DNA from: Heterobilharzia americana
Taxonomy: Eukaryota > Platyhelminthes > Trematoda > Strigeidida > Schistosomatidae
Direction: 5' to 3'
NCBI GenBank assembly: GCA_944470555.2
Contig: OX104131.1
Location: 13,632,515 to 13,696,514, forward strand
Length of the DNA stretch: 64,000 nucleotides
A model generated the notes under the pieces. That model was given only the letters and a program-made list of their open reading frames with translations, was not told the DNA's origin and did no database searches. This document shows, in pieces, positions 43,540 through 55,560 of the stretch (its first letter is position 1; each line of letters starts with the position of its first letter). A program made the translations under genes and the position numbers.

Positions 43540-44880
43540 TACGTGTTTAGGGAGGAAACCTGGCGTGACATAAACTCATCTACAGAAACAGGTGAGGACA
43601 GTTGGAAAACTCCTTACCAAACATCAACGGATTTCCACAAACTCATACGAACTTACTGATACGAGAGGACTGATTACAACCTGCTCTGATCACAATGAAG
43701 AGCGAAAGCAACCCAATTAAACGTAAACCGACCAGGCGTCTTCGCAATGGTCGCGAACAGTGTTGGGTGACGAAAGTGATAGAAATGAAAAAGACATCAG
43801 CATTAGGCAATACCTAGCAACTAGTTACGCTTAATAATGACACCAGCAAGAAGAAGACGATGATGAGTCAAACCATTATCAAAAAGGATGACACCCTGAT
43901 TAACTCTCATGGTAGACAGATACAATGTTCGACAGAACACTTTGAAGCACAGTTCAACTGGCCCTCAACAACGCTTCAGTTGCCCAACATCCAGCCTGAA
44001 CATGAATGGGATGCAGATATTGGTCATCCGACTCTCCTTGCAATTGAGAAAGCTGTTTCGAACCTGAAATGTTGCAAAGCAGTAGGAGCTGACAGCTTGC
44101 CACCTTAAGTTTTCAAGAATGGAGGTAGGAAATTGTTGCTTAAAGTGACAGAGGAACTAGGTATACAGGCATACTTACAAGCAGCCCATACGCCATACTT
44201 CTAGACCTGTATGCAACACTCGACCGTGGGGAGTACCGAGCAAGCATATAAAACTTATCAGCACCCTCCACTCGAACTCATGCAACCGTGTAAGGGCTCG
44301 TTGAAAGTTGTCACACCAATTGACGACAAATGGTGGTGTCTACCAGGGATGTTCACTGTCATCGTTCCTACTTAACTTCGCCACAGACTTACGAATGTAC
44401 ATGACCTTAGGTACGTCTGACTTTACAGAAAATGACCTACTCCCAGGAGGTCATCTGGTCGAGTTGCAGTGTGCATACGATATTGTGCTGTCGAGCGAAA
44501 ACGCTGACAAAATACAGGAACTCTTCGATGCGTTGAGCAGAAATCTGAGTATACTTGACATGCGTTTAGTTGTCACCTGTCAAATGTCTGCATCCACTGC
44601 CGGTATAATGATAAGGAGTGACGGGGTGGAATGTGTCAACAACTTCACTTCAGCACGAAAGGACTGGTCACTGGCGATACCTCAGCTCGGATACAGAAGG
44701 CCCCTTTGGTATTTGCCAATTTGCGTCATCTTAGGCGCCGACTGGCTAGATATTCGACTATCCACCAAAGGATGAGTGTACTGCGCCGCAGTCGATTCCG
44801 TCCTGCTATACGGCTTTGAGACGGCCGTTGAAAGTAGAAGACATGAAGCAATTACAAGATTTTGATCAATCATTTCTCAG
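43540..44880 (+). pseudogene. RTE-like family 2, linker and reverse transcriptase
   Basis: Continues the element interrupted at 42755. Linker blocks appear at 43700-43860. TEHFEAQFNWPSTTLQLPNI and LKCCKAVGADSLPP (43930-44105) form the first RT block, where GPDG has become GADS. LTTNGGVYQGCSLSSFLLNF (44310-44380) is the block before the catalytic box. The box itself, near 44470-44490, reads CAYDIVL where live relatives have YADDIVL, so it is mutated. After 44640 comes SARKDWSL...AIPQLGY, the thumb block. It ends around 44880, where a second copy begins. Confidence 0.8.
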
Positions 44881-44899
44881 TAAGATTATTTTGATTTTT

Positions 44900-45725
44900 T
44901 GTTGTTTTGGTGCCGGATGGTCGCTTACCTGGGAAGTAGGATCAGCCCTGATGGCTCAGTAGCCAGTGACTTCTCTGCACGGATACAAAAGGCTCGATTG
45001 GTTTTTGCCAACTACCGCCACCTGTGGCGCCACCGCCGTGATATCCCATTGTCTATTAAGAGTCGAATGTACTACACAACGGTCCTCTCTGTTTTACTCT
45101 ATAGCTGTGAAATATGGCCATTGAAGGTGTTTGACCACCGTTGCCTTCGTAGTATAGACCATATTCCGTGGTGTCACCACGTGAGTAACGCAGGAGTCAG
45201 GTGTAAAGTTTCAGGGAGTAGAGGTAAGTCAGTTGACAAGGTTATGAACCTTCATCGACTGAGATGGTTGGGACACATATCACGTATACCTAGTCACCGA
45301 TTGCCTCGTCACACAATGTTGGCTGAAGTAGATCCAGGCTGGAAAAAGGCCCGAGGTGGCCAGACTAAAACGCAGCACCAATGCATGAAGTCTCTGACTG
45401 TTGGTTTAAGCCATTTAGGACGATGCAGACTAGGTGGTTGGGGTCCGCGAGACAAGAGGAACCAGTGATTGGAGACTGACTCTAGGTGATCACATGGCTC
45501 AGGATTGATGTCAGTGACACAGATGTGTGCACACATTATCCTCATCTTAACGACGCTATACCGAATCTCACCACTTTCCAATTCTTCGTTTCTCTCTTTT
45601 CGTACTTTATATTTCTTTTGACTGCATTCTCTTATCTTCATCTTGTGCCTCACTGCCTTTTTACTTGATGTACTGATATGAGGTGTGGCAACTCGGACCG
45701 TTGCGCAGTAATGCCTGGTCCTGGG
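44900..45725 (+). mobile_element. RTE-like family 2, second 3' copy
   Basis: The open frame 44899-45468 reads YLGSRISPDG, FSARIQKARLVFANYRHLWR, YYTTVLSVLLYSCEIWPLKV, VFDHRCLRSIDHIPWCHHVS, RWLGHISRIPSHRLPRHTML and GWGPRDKRNQ, the complete C-terminal RT region. The non-coding tail runs to about 45725 (gtggcaactcggaccgttgcgcagtaatgcctgg). The FSARIQKA block already occurred at 44655-44700, so part of the RT is present twice in tandem. Confidence 0.85.
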
Positions 45726-45784
45726 TTGATCTGAATGGATGATGGATGGTTTCTCAGTAGCATTGCTTATGTTTGATAGAATCA

Positions 45785-46330
45785 CTGTGTGAGGAATGTT
45801 AAGGTCAGGGGAAGGGTATTAGGCAAGATAGGGAAGTCAATTGATGAGGTTGTGAACCTTAATCGACTCAGGTGGCTTGGATATGTGTTTGCATGCTGAG
45901 CCACTGCCTACCTCAACGTGCCATGGTAGGGTAAGTTGGAAGAGTGAGGGTTCAGAGCAGCCAGACCATACGTGACACCAGTGTATCAAATCTTTTACTG
46001 TTGGTCTGAGTCGTGTAGAAAGATGGGGACTATTTGGTTGGGGTCCCTGAGATGCAAGGAATCAGTGGTTGAGGATTCTTGGTGAAGTGGCTGAAAGTCG
46101 GTATTCACTCCTTGACGCCTTCTGAAGCTTGAATATTGGCATTAACCTTTATATTCAGCTTACTTATTTTCTCACACTACTTTATCTTTTTTGAAATCAG
46201 TCTTTTTCTATCTACTTTTCTTGTTATCACTGTGAAATGTGGCAACTTGAACCGTCGCACCTATGTGCAAGGCTTCCCGTTAATTTTTTCAAACATTCAG
46301 ACAGTTATTCAGACAAATCAAGGAAACTGG
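45785..46330 (+). mobile_element. RTE-like family 2, third 3' copy
   Basis: Starts inside the same C-terminal region (VRGRVLGKIGKSIDEVVNLN, RLRWLGYVF near 45800-45890) and ends with the tail ctgtgaaatgtggcaacttgaaccgtcgcac. Broken by stops. It lies in the same orientation as the copy at 44900-45725. Confidence 0.75.
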
Positions 46331-46449
46331 AGCAAAAGATCATTGGTTAATGAGACTTCAGTAAAGAACGATGGATGCACGATTCGCCCTTCAGCGAGAC
46401 GACTGGAGATGGGTGGAAAACTTAGAAAAATAGTTCAACTGAGCTCCCG

Positions 46450-47520
46450 CTACATGCATAACACATGTCCAAGCCACCGATGCCGGTGTTTCCAGATGAC
46501 TTCGCTTATCGAATGACCGTCTGCATCATGCAGAAACACACGCTGTAGTACCTCGAAATTCCTTACATGGTCTTCCCACCGGATACAAACAATTCTATGG
46601 AGACGAAGATGAATGAACACATAGAGTCGTCGCATATCCCCAGCTCAGAGAGGCCAGGTTTCACAGGCTTAGAGCAGAAATGCTCACACCGAAGGGTTGT
46701 AAATCCGACCTTTTACGGTCAGACTAACGTCGCGACGGAGCCAAAAGTGGCCAAAATCGGCATATGCCACTCCGGCCTTTGACATACGATTGAAAATTTC
46801 ACCATAAACCTCCACCTAGATTCACACAACTACCCAGATTCACGAACTTTTTGACTACTTCCAACGGTTCACCTACAAGGATGAGCGCAGTCACAAACTT
46901 CTGACAATCTTACAAAATGACTTTGCACTTCGATGGTGCTAAGCACATACCATACTTACGGATATTAGTCAACAAATGATTAAGTGCAGCTTGAGTAGCC
47001 TGTGTCGTCACACAGTAAAACGATATCGTCCGCATATTCAAGGTCGAGCAGCCATTCTCCGGGTAGTAGGTCTACACCACCATCACGCACCTCCTTCAGG
47101 GTTGCCACAACAATGTCATCGATGGCAAAGTTGAAGAGTAACGGAGAAATCGGGCAAAACTGCCTAACCCCACTGATGGTTTGGAACAATGCAAACAGGT
47201 GATTATACGCCCTCACTCTACCTGTGGTGTTACTATATGGGGCTTTCAAGATGTTAATAAATTCCTTAGGCACGCCACTCTCCAACACACAACTCCAGAG
47301 TTCAGTTCTGTCCAACGAACCGAAAGTAGGCCTCACATCAAGAAACACAACGGTTGTTGGCCTGCAATACGCCTGGCGATGTTCAGGCATCTGGCGGAAG
47401 GTAAACACATGATCAATGCATCACGACCTGAACGAAACCCGATCTAGTAATGGTAGGTTTTTCTCACGGAAATCGATACGGATAACGTAGTCGTAAACCA
47501 CTCGCTTTTTCTAACCTTTG
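46450..47520 (-). pseudogene. RTE-like reverse transcriptase with intact catalytic box
   Basis: Minus-strand frame 47408-46980 (142 codons): VVFLDVRPTFGSLDRTELW (motif A region), ISGVRQFCPISPLLFNFAID, then DLEYADDIVLLCDD with an intact YADD at about 47036-47025. Farther on (46635-46450) HVRNFEVLQRVFLHDADGHS and HRWLGHVLCM belong to the C-terminal region. The stretch between (46650-46970) is decayed. It differs in sequence from the copies to its left and may be a separate subfamily. Confidence 0.8.
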
Positions 47521-47736
47521 AATCTGTGCTAACAATTGTTATATCGCACCAGACTGAATATTACGCCAGGCTTCATCAGGATCAGGATTGCTATCATATT
47601 TAGATAAATTCTTAGTTACCTCCTTTTCAGGTGTGTATGATTTTTTTTAAATCTTACATCTGATTAGGACCACCGTTTGTTTCCTATGTCCAGTAGGGTG
47701 CTGACACATCTTGGTAAACATTGAATATTCCCTTTT
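47521..47736. other. Short spacer
   Basis: AT-rich, no motif. Confidence 0.4.
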
Positions 47737-48083
47737 AGACATTTTGAAAAAGACTGACTGAGAGAAGAAATATGTTCCTTTTCAACTAGATCTTCATCTT
47801 TGGCTCTACAGTAATATATAGTTTTACAACTTAATCAAATTACCAATCATGTGGTGACGATTTAGAAATAATGGTGTAAATAATCAAGAGTTTGTAAGAT
47901 TGGAAATATGAACCAAGCTATTCTTAGGTAAATTGAGTGATTTTTGATGAATGTTCGGTCATTCACAATAAGCGACTACATAACAATAAGAAAACAGATG
48001 AATACTGATAGAAACAAGAAGTGGAAAAGGTGTACAAAGTAATCCTAGAAGTTATATCATATTGACGGCCGCGGTAATGAAAG
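47737..48083 (-). repeat. Left arm: Penelope-like 3' end, minus orientation
   Basis: Reverse complement of about 48272-48622, with numerous small differences. Shared landmarks include acaaagtaatcctagaagtta at 48035-48055, paired with taacttctaggattactttgt at 48301-48321, and agccaaagatgaag near the outer end. It lies just downstream, in minus sense, of the Penelope coding fragment and is taken as its 3' non-coding part. Confidence 0.75.
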
Positions 48084-48275
48084 TGGTCGAACAAACTTCT
48101 TTTGAATACAAAGGTTAGGTTTGTAAAGGTGGATTGCAATCGCCTCTGCTATATGAAGTAAGCAAGTGTGCAATCCATGTGGTAAATTAATTGGAATCTG
48201 ATGAATGATTTTGAAAGCTTTTCTAGTATCCACTTGATGTTCTGTGTCAACTAGGTGTGCAAGTATGCAGCTCTG
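48063..48275 (-). pseudogene. Penelope-like GIY-YIG C-terminus in the centre of the repeat
   Basis: Minus-strand reading, with a few frame breaks: VDT, KAFKIIHQIP-type sequence, LPHGLHTCLL, AEAIAIHLYKPNLC and FVRPLSLP, the C-terminal part of a Penelope GIY-YIG domain including its conserved Glu. It is the same lineage as 30330-30690 by the HLYKPNLC-type ending. Confidence 0.65.
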
Positions 48276-48622
48276 TCATGACCGCAGCCGTCAACATGAT
48301 GTAACTTCTAGGATTACTTTGTACACCTCTTCCCCTTCTTGTTTCTACCAATATTCAGTTGTTCTCTTATTGTTGCGTAATTGCTTATTGTGAATGACTG
48401 AACTCATCGAAAATCACTCCATTTACCTAAGAATAGCTTGCTTCACACTTCCAGTTTTGGTAAGTTTATTGATCATTTACATCATTATTTCTAAGACATC
48501 ACCACATGATTGGTAATTTGTTTAAATTGTAAAACTATATATTAGCGTAGAGCCAAAGATGAAGACCTAATTGGAAAGGAATATATCTTTTTGCTAAATC
48601 AGTCCTTTTTCCAAACATCTTG
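48272..48622 (+). repeat. Right arm: Penelope-like 3' end, plus orientation
   Basis: Partner of 47737-48083. It begins with the reversed coding end (accgcagccgtcaa, matching ttgacggccgcggt at 48062-48075) and goes on through the 3' non-coding sequence to about 48622. Confidence 0.75.
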
Positions 48623-48979
48623 ATATGATTACAGACAATGAATTGCCCGAAACCTAAGCCTGTAAATAATATTGTTTCACTATGATACATCTATTAAATT
48701 GAATTACATTCTACCCGGAGGCTAGTCAACAAACTCACACGCGCACTTTGAAAAAAGGAAATGAATTTTTCCACGCTTTTGACATTTTTCGCTGTTGTTG
48801 TGTGGTCCACATCAAAGGCTTTCTTATAAATCTTGAATTGAGGTGAGTTAGCGTTTGAAGTTCCATCATTTTGAGGATCAAGGTTGGTTTTTGTTTTGTC
48901 ACTACTTACGTCCTTGTGTCCGAATTTTGACCGAATACTTTAGTTAGAAGACGGTACTAGTGGAAACTTTAACTGAATT
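48623..48979. other. Spacer or leader before the CR1-like element
   Basis: No coding recognised; the 3' half could be the 5' leader of the CR1-like element. Confidence 0.4.
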
Positions 48980-48988
48980 GTGAGTAAC

Positions 48989-49870
48989 ATGATTGGTGAT
49001 AATCATGTTTGGGGTCGATCCAGCTGTAAATTTCCCGTCGACGAAGGTATGCAATTTGATGCATGTGGATGTTGGTTCCACAAAGTTTGTACGGGATTGA
49101 CACCAACCATGTACAAGCGTTGCAGCAACCCAGTTTCTCTCTGGTTGTGTGATTTCTGCTGTGAGCCGTTGTCAGCCCTAATCCAGGAGGCTGCCGAAAT
49201 GTTACTGGTCAAAAAACAGACATGTGGAAATGACAGCTGTAATTCCAATGCGGCATCAGACGATGACATTGCAAGTGTTACTGTTAAAACATCTGATACG
49301 AGACTTCAAAATGGACCATTGGATATTAGTGTTCTAATTGGTGAGATTACACTGATTCCGATGCTTACGCGACGCAAGAGAAAACCGAGGGCAACTTGTA
49401 TACCAACAACAATACCTAAGGATTCCCTAAAAGACAGCATTTCTGTTGGTAACATTGACTCTATTAAGGTGATCGACAAATGTGAATGCGTTTCGCCAAG
49501 GAAGAATTCGAAGGAACCTCTAAAGGGTGTCACTGAAGACACTAAGCTTATGAAACCTGTTGAAAAAGTTTCGAAGGTCATCAGAACGCGATTCAAGGAT
49601 TCCACACCAACGCGTGTAATCTTCTAGAGTATTGAGGAGTCATCGGACAAACATCCTTCAATACGTCATATCCATGATCTGAAACTGGTCGAGTAGTCTA
49701 TCAGACATATTCTACCTGAAACGTCTAAAGGAGTACACATCTCCAAAGTAGTCAGGCTGGGTAAGAAAAAGGATGAAAATCCCAATGAGGAGAGGATTTT
49801 GAAGGTTGTTTTAGGCAATAAAGAAGTGGATGTAATCGTGAGTAACGCATCCAAACTACAAAATTTGGAC
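48989..49870 (+). pseudogene. CR1-like ORF1 with PHD-like finger
   Basis: Open for 213 codons (48989-49627) and continuing in a neighbouring reading to about 49875. A Cys/His finger lies at the N-terminus: SSCKF, then FDACGCWFHKVCTGL, then LWLCDFCCE. A Lys/Ser/Thr-rich middle follows. After the stop comes VRLGKKKDENPNEERILKVV and VIVSNASKLQNLDI, like the C-terminal RNA-binding part of CR1 ORF1. ORF1 protein coats the element RNA. The decayed ORF1 at 1-751 is of the same type on the opposite strand. Confidence 0.75.
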
Positions 49871-50337
49871 ATCTGAATCCGACCTGGCTGGTCTCTTGAG
49901 GACCGAATAAAAAGAAGAGAGGCTCTTGTCGAACTTAAGGCTCTTAAAGTTGTGGGTTTTCGGGTTATGAGGTCTTGGGAGCGAACACCTCCTTACTGAA
50001 ACCTGGCTAGTAAAGGATTCAGATCTTACTCCACTTTTAACAGGGTATTACTGTTTAGGGATTACTGCTAAGGATAAAAAGTCGAAGCAAAGTTTCTGTA
50101 CTATTGGGGTAACTTGCCGCAGTCTATCTTGCCTTGCAAATGGCTTTGTGCTAACTCGCGTACGTAACTAGAGTAGATGCAACAGATGCCTAATAGTTGC
50201 GGATCTGAATGCTTTATCCATGAACTGGACGGAGCTAACAGTCAGCCTGGGGCATTTCCTTCGAAAATGATCTACTTTTCACGATAGTCTGGTGGAATCT
50301 AATCCGTCCTAAGCTGAACGTCTATCAGATTACTTTA

Positions 50338-51780
50338 GTGGTCTTCTCTGTAGATCACGATGATGAAGTGCTCAATAGTGGTGTCAGCACTGTTTCACCG
50401 ATGGATACAGTGTTCATAACAAAGGAAATAGTTCTACAGTTGCTTATTAATCTTAAACCTGGAAAATCACCGGGTCCCGACGAGTTACACCCCAGATTGA
50501 TATCTTTTCTAGCGGGCATTATTGCTGAGCCACTGATCTTTTCAATATGTCCCTATCTAAGACTCCTAGAGACATGAAAGATGCCATAATCGGTTTAGTT
50601 TTTAAGGCCAGTAGTCGCCAGTTGGTGGTTAAGTATCGTCCTGTGAGTATAACTAGCATAGTTATTACGGTTTTCTAAAAAATAATTCGTGGTAAGGTAC
50701 TTCACCATGTTGAATCAAATAATGTTTTGGCACCACAGTGATACGGTTTTTGTAGTGGACATTCCTGACTGGAAAACCTCCTTATCCCGAGAAAGGAATG
50801 GGTTGCAGGCCGTGATTGCAGGCTGCTAACAAATGCCGTGTTTATAGACTTCAGTAAGGCATTCGATAGTGTCACATGTGAGACTACTAGAAGAGCTATC
50901 CTATTTCGGGTTCGGTGCTTCATTCCAACCCTGGATTGGGGACTTCTGTACGATAGAAGTCAAAGAGTGAGGGTTGGTGGGACAATGTCTGGGTTGGAAC
51001 GTGTGATGAGTGGAGTTCCTGAAGGAACAGTCCTAGGTCCATTACTTTTCTGGCTATATCTCAACGAATTACCAAAAATGACCAACTCTTCGGTGCTGCT
51101 GTTAGCCGACGATGTAAAGGTTTGGAGAGCCATACGTAGTGATGTTGATAGGTATGCACTTCAGGTGGATTTGGATGAACTGGTAGCTTGGTCCAAACGT
51201 TGGTGCTCGGAAATCAACTCAAACAAAAGTGTAATAATGCACACTGGTCATAGCAATTGTTTCCAGTATCCCGTTGATAGTACACCACTACCTCCAGCCT
51301 TTGAACTGAAAGACTTAGATGTCATCATAAGTCATGATTTGGAAACTTCAGCGAACTGTAATGCAGCTGCAGTAAACGGCTCTCGCGTATTATGGTTCTT
51401 CCGCAGAGCTTTCAAAAGTTTTGATCAGGACATGTTCAGAATACTCTATTCTACTTACCTTAGACCTCACTTGGAATACTGCATTCAGGCTGCCAACCCG
51501 ATGCCCAAAACAGTATGCTGACGTACTCAAACGTGTTCAAAGGGTAAGTACTAAGCTTGTGGCAGGCCTTTCGAATCTGTCCTATGAGGAACGACTAGAT
51601 AGGATAAACTTATTCCCACTATCTCACAGTAGAAAAAGGGGTGATGTCATACTGGCATTTCGTATTCTTATTAATGACTTCGGTACTGATGTCCTATCTT
51701 TTCTCCCCCTGCTAGGATTGACTATCTCTGAGGGTATAGCAAGAAAATTCAAAAGCCACGATCGAATCAACTTAGCGTAA
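50338..51780 (+). pseudogene. CR1-like ORF2 reverse transcriptase
   Basis: Starts with LINLKPGKSPGPDELHPRLI (50440-50500). A frame break follows; near 50590-50660 comes the IGLVFKASSRQLVVKYRPVS region. Then 50838-51521 is open: FIDFSKAFDSVT (motif A), SGVPEGTVLGPLLFWLYLNE, and the catalytic box as LADDVKVW, with the aromatic residue before ADD changed to Leu. Thumb and C-terminus follow (FRILYSTYLRPHLEYCIQAA), and after another frame break 51421-51780 gives YEERLDRINLFPLSHSRKRGD and FRILINDFGTD. Broken in at least two places. Confidence 0.85.
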
Positions 51781-51950
51781 ATTTGCGTCTCTCACATCGC
51801 GCAGTCAATGACTAGAACTCCTTACCTCAGCAAGTAGTATTAGAACCTTCTGTCAACGCATCCAAGGTGAAACTGGATCTTCACAAAGATATCTTTTCCA
51901 AGGATTACCACAGGACAACTGACCTACTATCCTTATAATTGAAGACTAAA

Positions 51951-52850
51951 ACTGAAACAGACAGAAGCCAGATTCATAAATCATCGTAAATTCAATATTT
52001 GATATCTTGAAAATCAAATCACTTTAAAATATCCGCTTCTACGTACTGCAAATCCAAAAGACATGGTTAAAGCAGCAATATGACGTATCAGTAAGCTGCC
52101 TAAAAGATATTCATAGAAGTTAAAAACTTGAACAGCATCCGTAGCTAGATTGAGGAACTAAGGTGTAAACTGGTGGAAGCGGTTAGTGGGAAAGATCATG
52201 AAAAGAAAAGAATTGGTTTACGCTAATTCCTGGTCGATAACTTCGACGAAACGAGATCACTGAGTTTAGAAAATCCAATAATACTCAAATAAAGAAATTC
52301 AACAAGCTGATGGAAAAGTACCCTGTAGAGAATGAGATTTCCGGTAGCACACCTCCAGCCATCCACAAAACAAAGTAGGTTGTCAATTTCTCAACTAAGG
52401 CGTTGAGCTCAATGTAGCAGCTAATGAACTGAAACCTTAAGATGCCAAGCCTAAAAGTGAAATAGCATTAAGCTCAGTAGATAAAACAGTGGTAGATAAG
52501 GTACGAGCACAATGTGTTCTAACACTTAAGGACAATAAACTAATTCCAAAACATACTGCACCAAACAACACTGCTCTAATGTGTTACATATAAAAAATCG
52601 ACTAAAATGGAAAACATGTCCCTATTCTATGAAAGAAATATCCTTACCTCGGGTTTCGAGCTAAAATCTGCGGCTTGCTGTAACTCAAAACTTAAAAGAA
52701 GCGGTATTCAATATCCAGTCTTTTTGCGAGCTAGTGTAAACCAATTGATTTCTTCGCACTCACTTCTAGGTCTTTCGGAACGGTTGCAGGTTTTCAGGCG
52801 GATTCCGATTCAGTAGATCTACCCACTCGACTGCTATAGCTGGGGTTAGC
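51951..52850. other. No recognisable gene
   Basis: Short frames only. 52600-52810 has a 69-codon plus frame without motifs. Confidence 0.5.
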
Positions 52851-52859
52851 CCAACGGGC

Positions 52860-55560
52860 GGTTGGGTGTTTATTAAATTTGTGGGGAGTATGTGTTGTTG
52901 TTTTTTCCAACAAATGAGGTGCAGATGGGTTCCTCAAGTGTCGGGTCAGGAGACAATTGGTCGGACTGATTGTAAAAGGGTATGGAAAATATGTCAGGAG
53001 AAATCAAGGGAGGAGAAGTGCGAAGAAAAATAAAAAGCAGAAAAAAACGATTAGGAAAAAGGAAACGGTAGGGAAGAAGCATCGGTGGGTTCATGGGAGA
53101 GGGGTGATAGGGAGAGCTTTTATTTAAGTGTGAGAACGTAAAGCCAGTTGGAAGAAAAGGAGAAAATAAAATTATAGGAAGGCTTATGCGAATTGAGATT
53201 GTAATACTACTAGCAGGAGACGATAACTGGAGGCCATATCCATAGGGAGGTATAAGGTCAAGCCAAGTTCTCAACGGTAGTGGTGTTACAACGTATTTGA
53301 TAGTGGGTTGGCCGTACTCAGTTAGTAGGTTATGTCAGCCTAGTCCATATCCCAGCTGGATGAGCGCCAGCCATGCGTCACTGGGTAACTATCCAACCCC
53401 TTCTTGAAGCTGTCAGCAGACGGAGAAGCAGCAATCTCGGCAGGCGATGCGTTTCAGTGGCGCAAGCTCGCAGACAGAAAACGTGTGAATGCAAACAAGT
53501 TTTTATCTTTTGGTGAGCGATTCTCCTTGGATTGCCACGGGGATCACTACAGTGGCCGTTTGGTAGGATTCCACCGTTAGGATGACTTGGGTTGCTTTAT
53601 ATTTTGTAAGCTGTTATCAAGTCGCCACGCACTCTAAGGTTACTTAGACAGTAGGGTCCTAGACCTTTCAGCCTGTCCTCATAGGGTTTTCGCGTCATTC
53701 GCATGACAACCTTTGTAACTCTCCTCTGAACTTTCTGTAGGAGGTTCACATCTCTATTTATATATGGTGGTGTAATGGCGTTGTGGACCTCTAAGCGAGG
53801 TTGTATGTAGGTCCTATACAGCTTCAAAAAGAGTTCTGTGGTCAGGGCACCTAGCTGTTTGCGCATGAAGTTTAGTAGTGCGTAGGCCCTGGAGGCGTCT
53901 CCTGGATAACCGGAGCTAGTGTCTAGCTTGTCAGTCAGTATCAGGCCTCGGTCTTTCTCGGTGGTGGTGTGGGAAAAGTGCGTTCCACGAAGAGAATAGG
54001 GTGCCCTCTGAGAGTCGGGGGCTTGGAGAAACATGTCTCGGCACTTATCCAGATTAAACGCTACTCCATTAACGTCCTTCCACTCTGCAAGTAATCTGAG
54101 ATCACTTTGCAATGCATTTTATTTTGCTTCGGACGTCACAGCTCTCCATAACTTAACATCATCAGCGTAAAGTAAACTAAGGAGCTGAGATTCAGTGGGA
54201 GGTCGCTCGCAAAAATGAGGAATAGCAACGGACCCAGAATCGCTTCTTCGATAAGCCAGATGATGATGTCCTCCAAGCCGAACAGACTTTGTTGGCTTCT
54301 GTGCAGAACTGCCTGCCGTCTAAATAGCCAGGACAGCACTTGACCCTTGGTGCCCAACCCTGATATCTTATGAATAAGAATGGTGTGCGAGACTGCCAAA
54401 AGCCTCAGCAAACTCCAGGAAAATGACATGAACAGGAATTTGTAGGTTCCAACGTGCCGCCTACTTATCACCGGCCGCCAGAATATTTGAGGCGCAGGAC
54501 CTACCCTTTCCAAAACCATGCTCAGCGTCCCTTATTCCCCCTCTCTTTTCCAAGTACTCTCTGACATGGTCGCCCACCAGGCTCTCCATAAATTTTAACT
54601 CCACTGCTAGTAGGGCTATGGGTCGATAGCATTTTGGGTTCTGCCTGTCTCCTGCGTCGAAGATGGGGGAAAGAAAAGCACGTTTTCACTCTCGTGGAAG
54701 CATTTGATTGCCAGTAGGAGTTCTGTAGACGCCTTCTGCCAGGTACTTGGTGTGTTCAACCGTAAAGTGACACCAGATAGAGTCTGGGAGTCCCAAAAGT
54801 GGAGTTTCAGTTCATCGTTCACTTATAAACATTGCCACCCCACTTCCTCCCCTAAACTCCCTGTCTCTCCTAAACAGACGCGTACCACCTACACTGGTTT
54901 CTATGTCACTGACATCCGGAGATAACCCAGTTTCTGTCGGGATTACAGTCTTTGCAGCAAGGTGGGGACAGAGAGATCGTGATTCCCCCATCTTACTTTT
55001 GAGTTCTCCCACATTACTGTGAAGACTCTTTGACATGTTTCCAACAACATAGGGTATCCTGGTGGTGGCAGACTGAAAAGGGTCGAAGACAGTGGCGAAA
55101 CTTGCTGCGCGACGACCAGCTCCAGTGGGACCGGCCCAACCACGTTTTTTATCGCAAAAGTTTCTGGGGGTTTGTAGAGTCCAGGCTGGTTTGGATATCT
55201 TGTTTGCTGACAGTGATGGTGACTTCAGCCCCAGTCGGAGCTGTCAATCGCTGCTGTTGCAGTGTCCCAGGCCTCCTTTCACAGTGACGAGCGTTCCCGC
55301 CGATGTTATCTTTTATTGAGTACCAAGTCTGCAGTACAACGGTTAAAAGTTCTTGACACTCAGAGTTAATGGCCATCAACCCAGGTGATGTTGTCGTCGT
55401 CAAAGGTGAGGGAAGTGGCAGTTTGCAGACCGTCGCCGCTATTCTATTTAACCCTATCCTCGCTGATAACCACTGCACTGCTGGACGCCATGAGCACACT
55501 TCTCTGTCAATGTCCCGGTTGGGGGGGCTTTCCCCAAGGTGAATAGTTGCCTTCGTAGAG
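52860..55560 (-). pseudogene. CR1-like ORF2 remnant (endonuclease and RT), second subfamily
   Basis: Minus-strand order. Endonuclease near 55036-54812: VGELKSKMGESRSLCPHLAA, GLSPDVSD, GGTRLFRRDR. RT: RPVSLLAVELKIMESLV-like sequence near 54600, GHVIFLEFAEAFGSLAH (motif A position) near 54430-54370, and LLYADDVKLWR with an intact YADD near 54185-54145. The open frame 54112-53597 follows (VAFNLDKCRDMF, LKLYRTYIQPRLEVHNAITP, YEDRLKGLGPYCLSNLRVRGD). The extreme C-terminus is in another frame near 53540-53380 (HWNASPAEIAASPSADSFKK). 52860-53370 is the non-coding tail. Several frameshifts. Less AT-rich than its neighbours. Confidence 0.85.

Larger units (their letters stand above)
48980..51950 (+). 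mobile_element. CR1-like non-LTR retrotransposon with ORF1 and ORF2
   Basis: A 3-kb plus-strand copy: ORF1 (48989-49870), a short endonuclease remnant (49980-50330) and RT (50338-51780), then a tail to about 51950. Most of the endonuclease is missing, as only ETWLVKDSDLTPLLTGYC-like sequence remains near 50000-50060. Target duplication and tail repeat were not identified. Confidence 0.85.
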
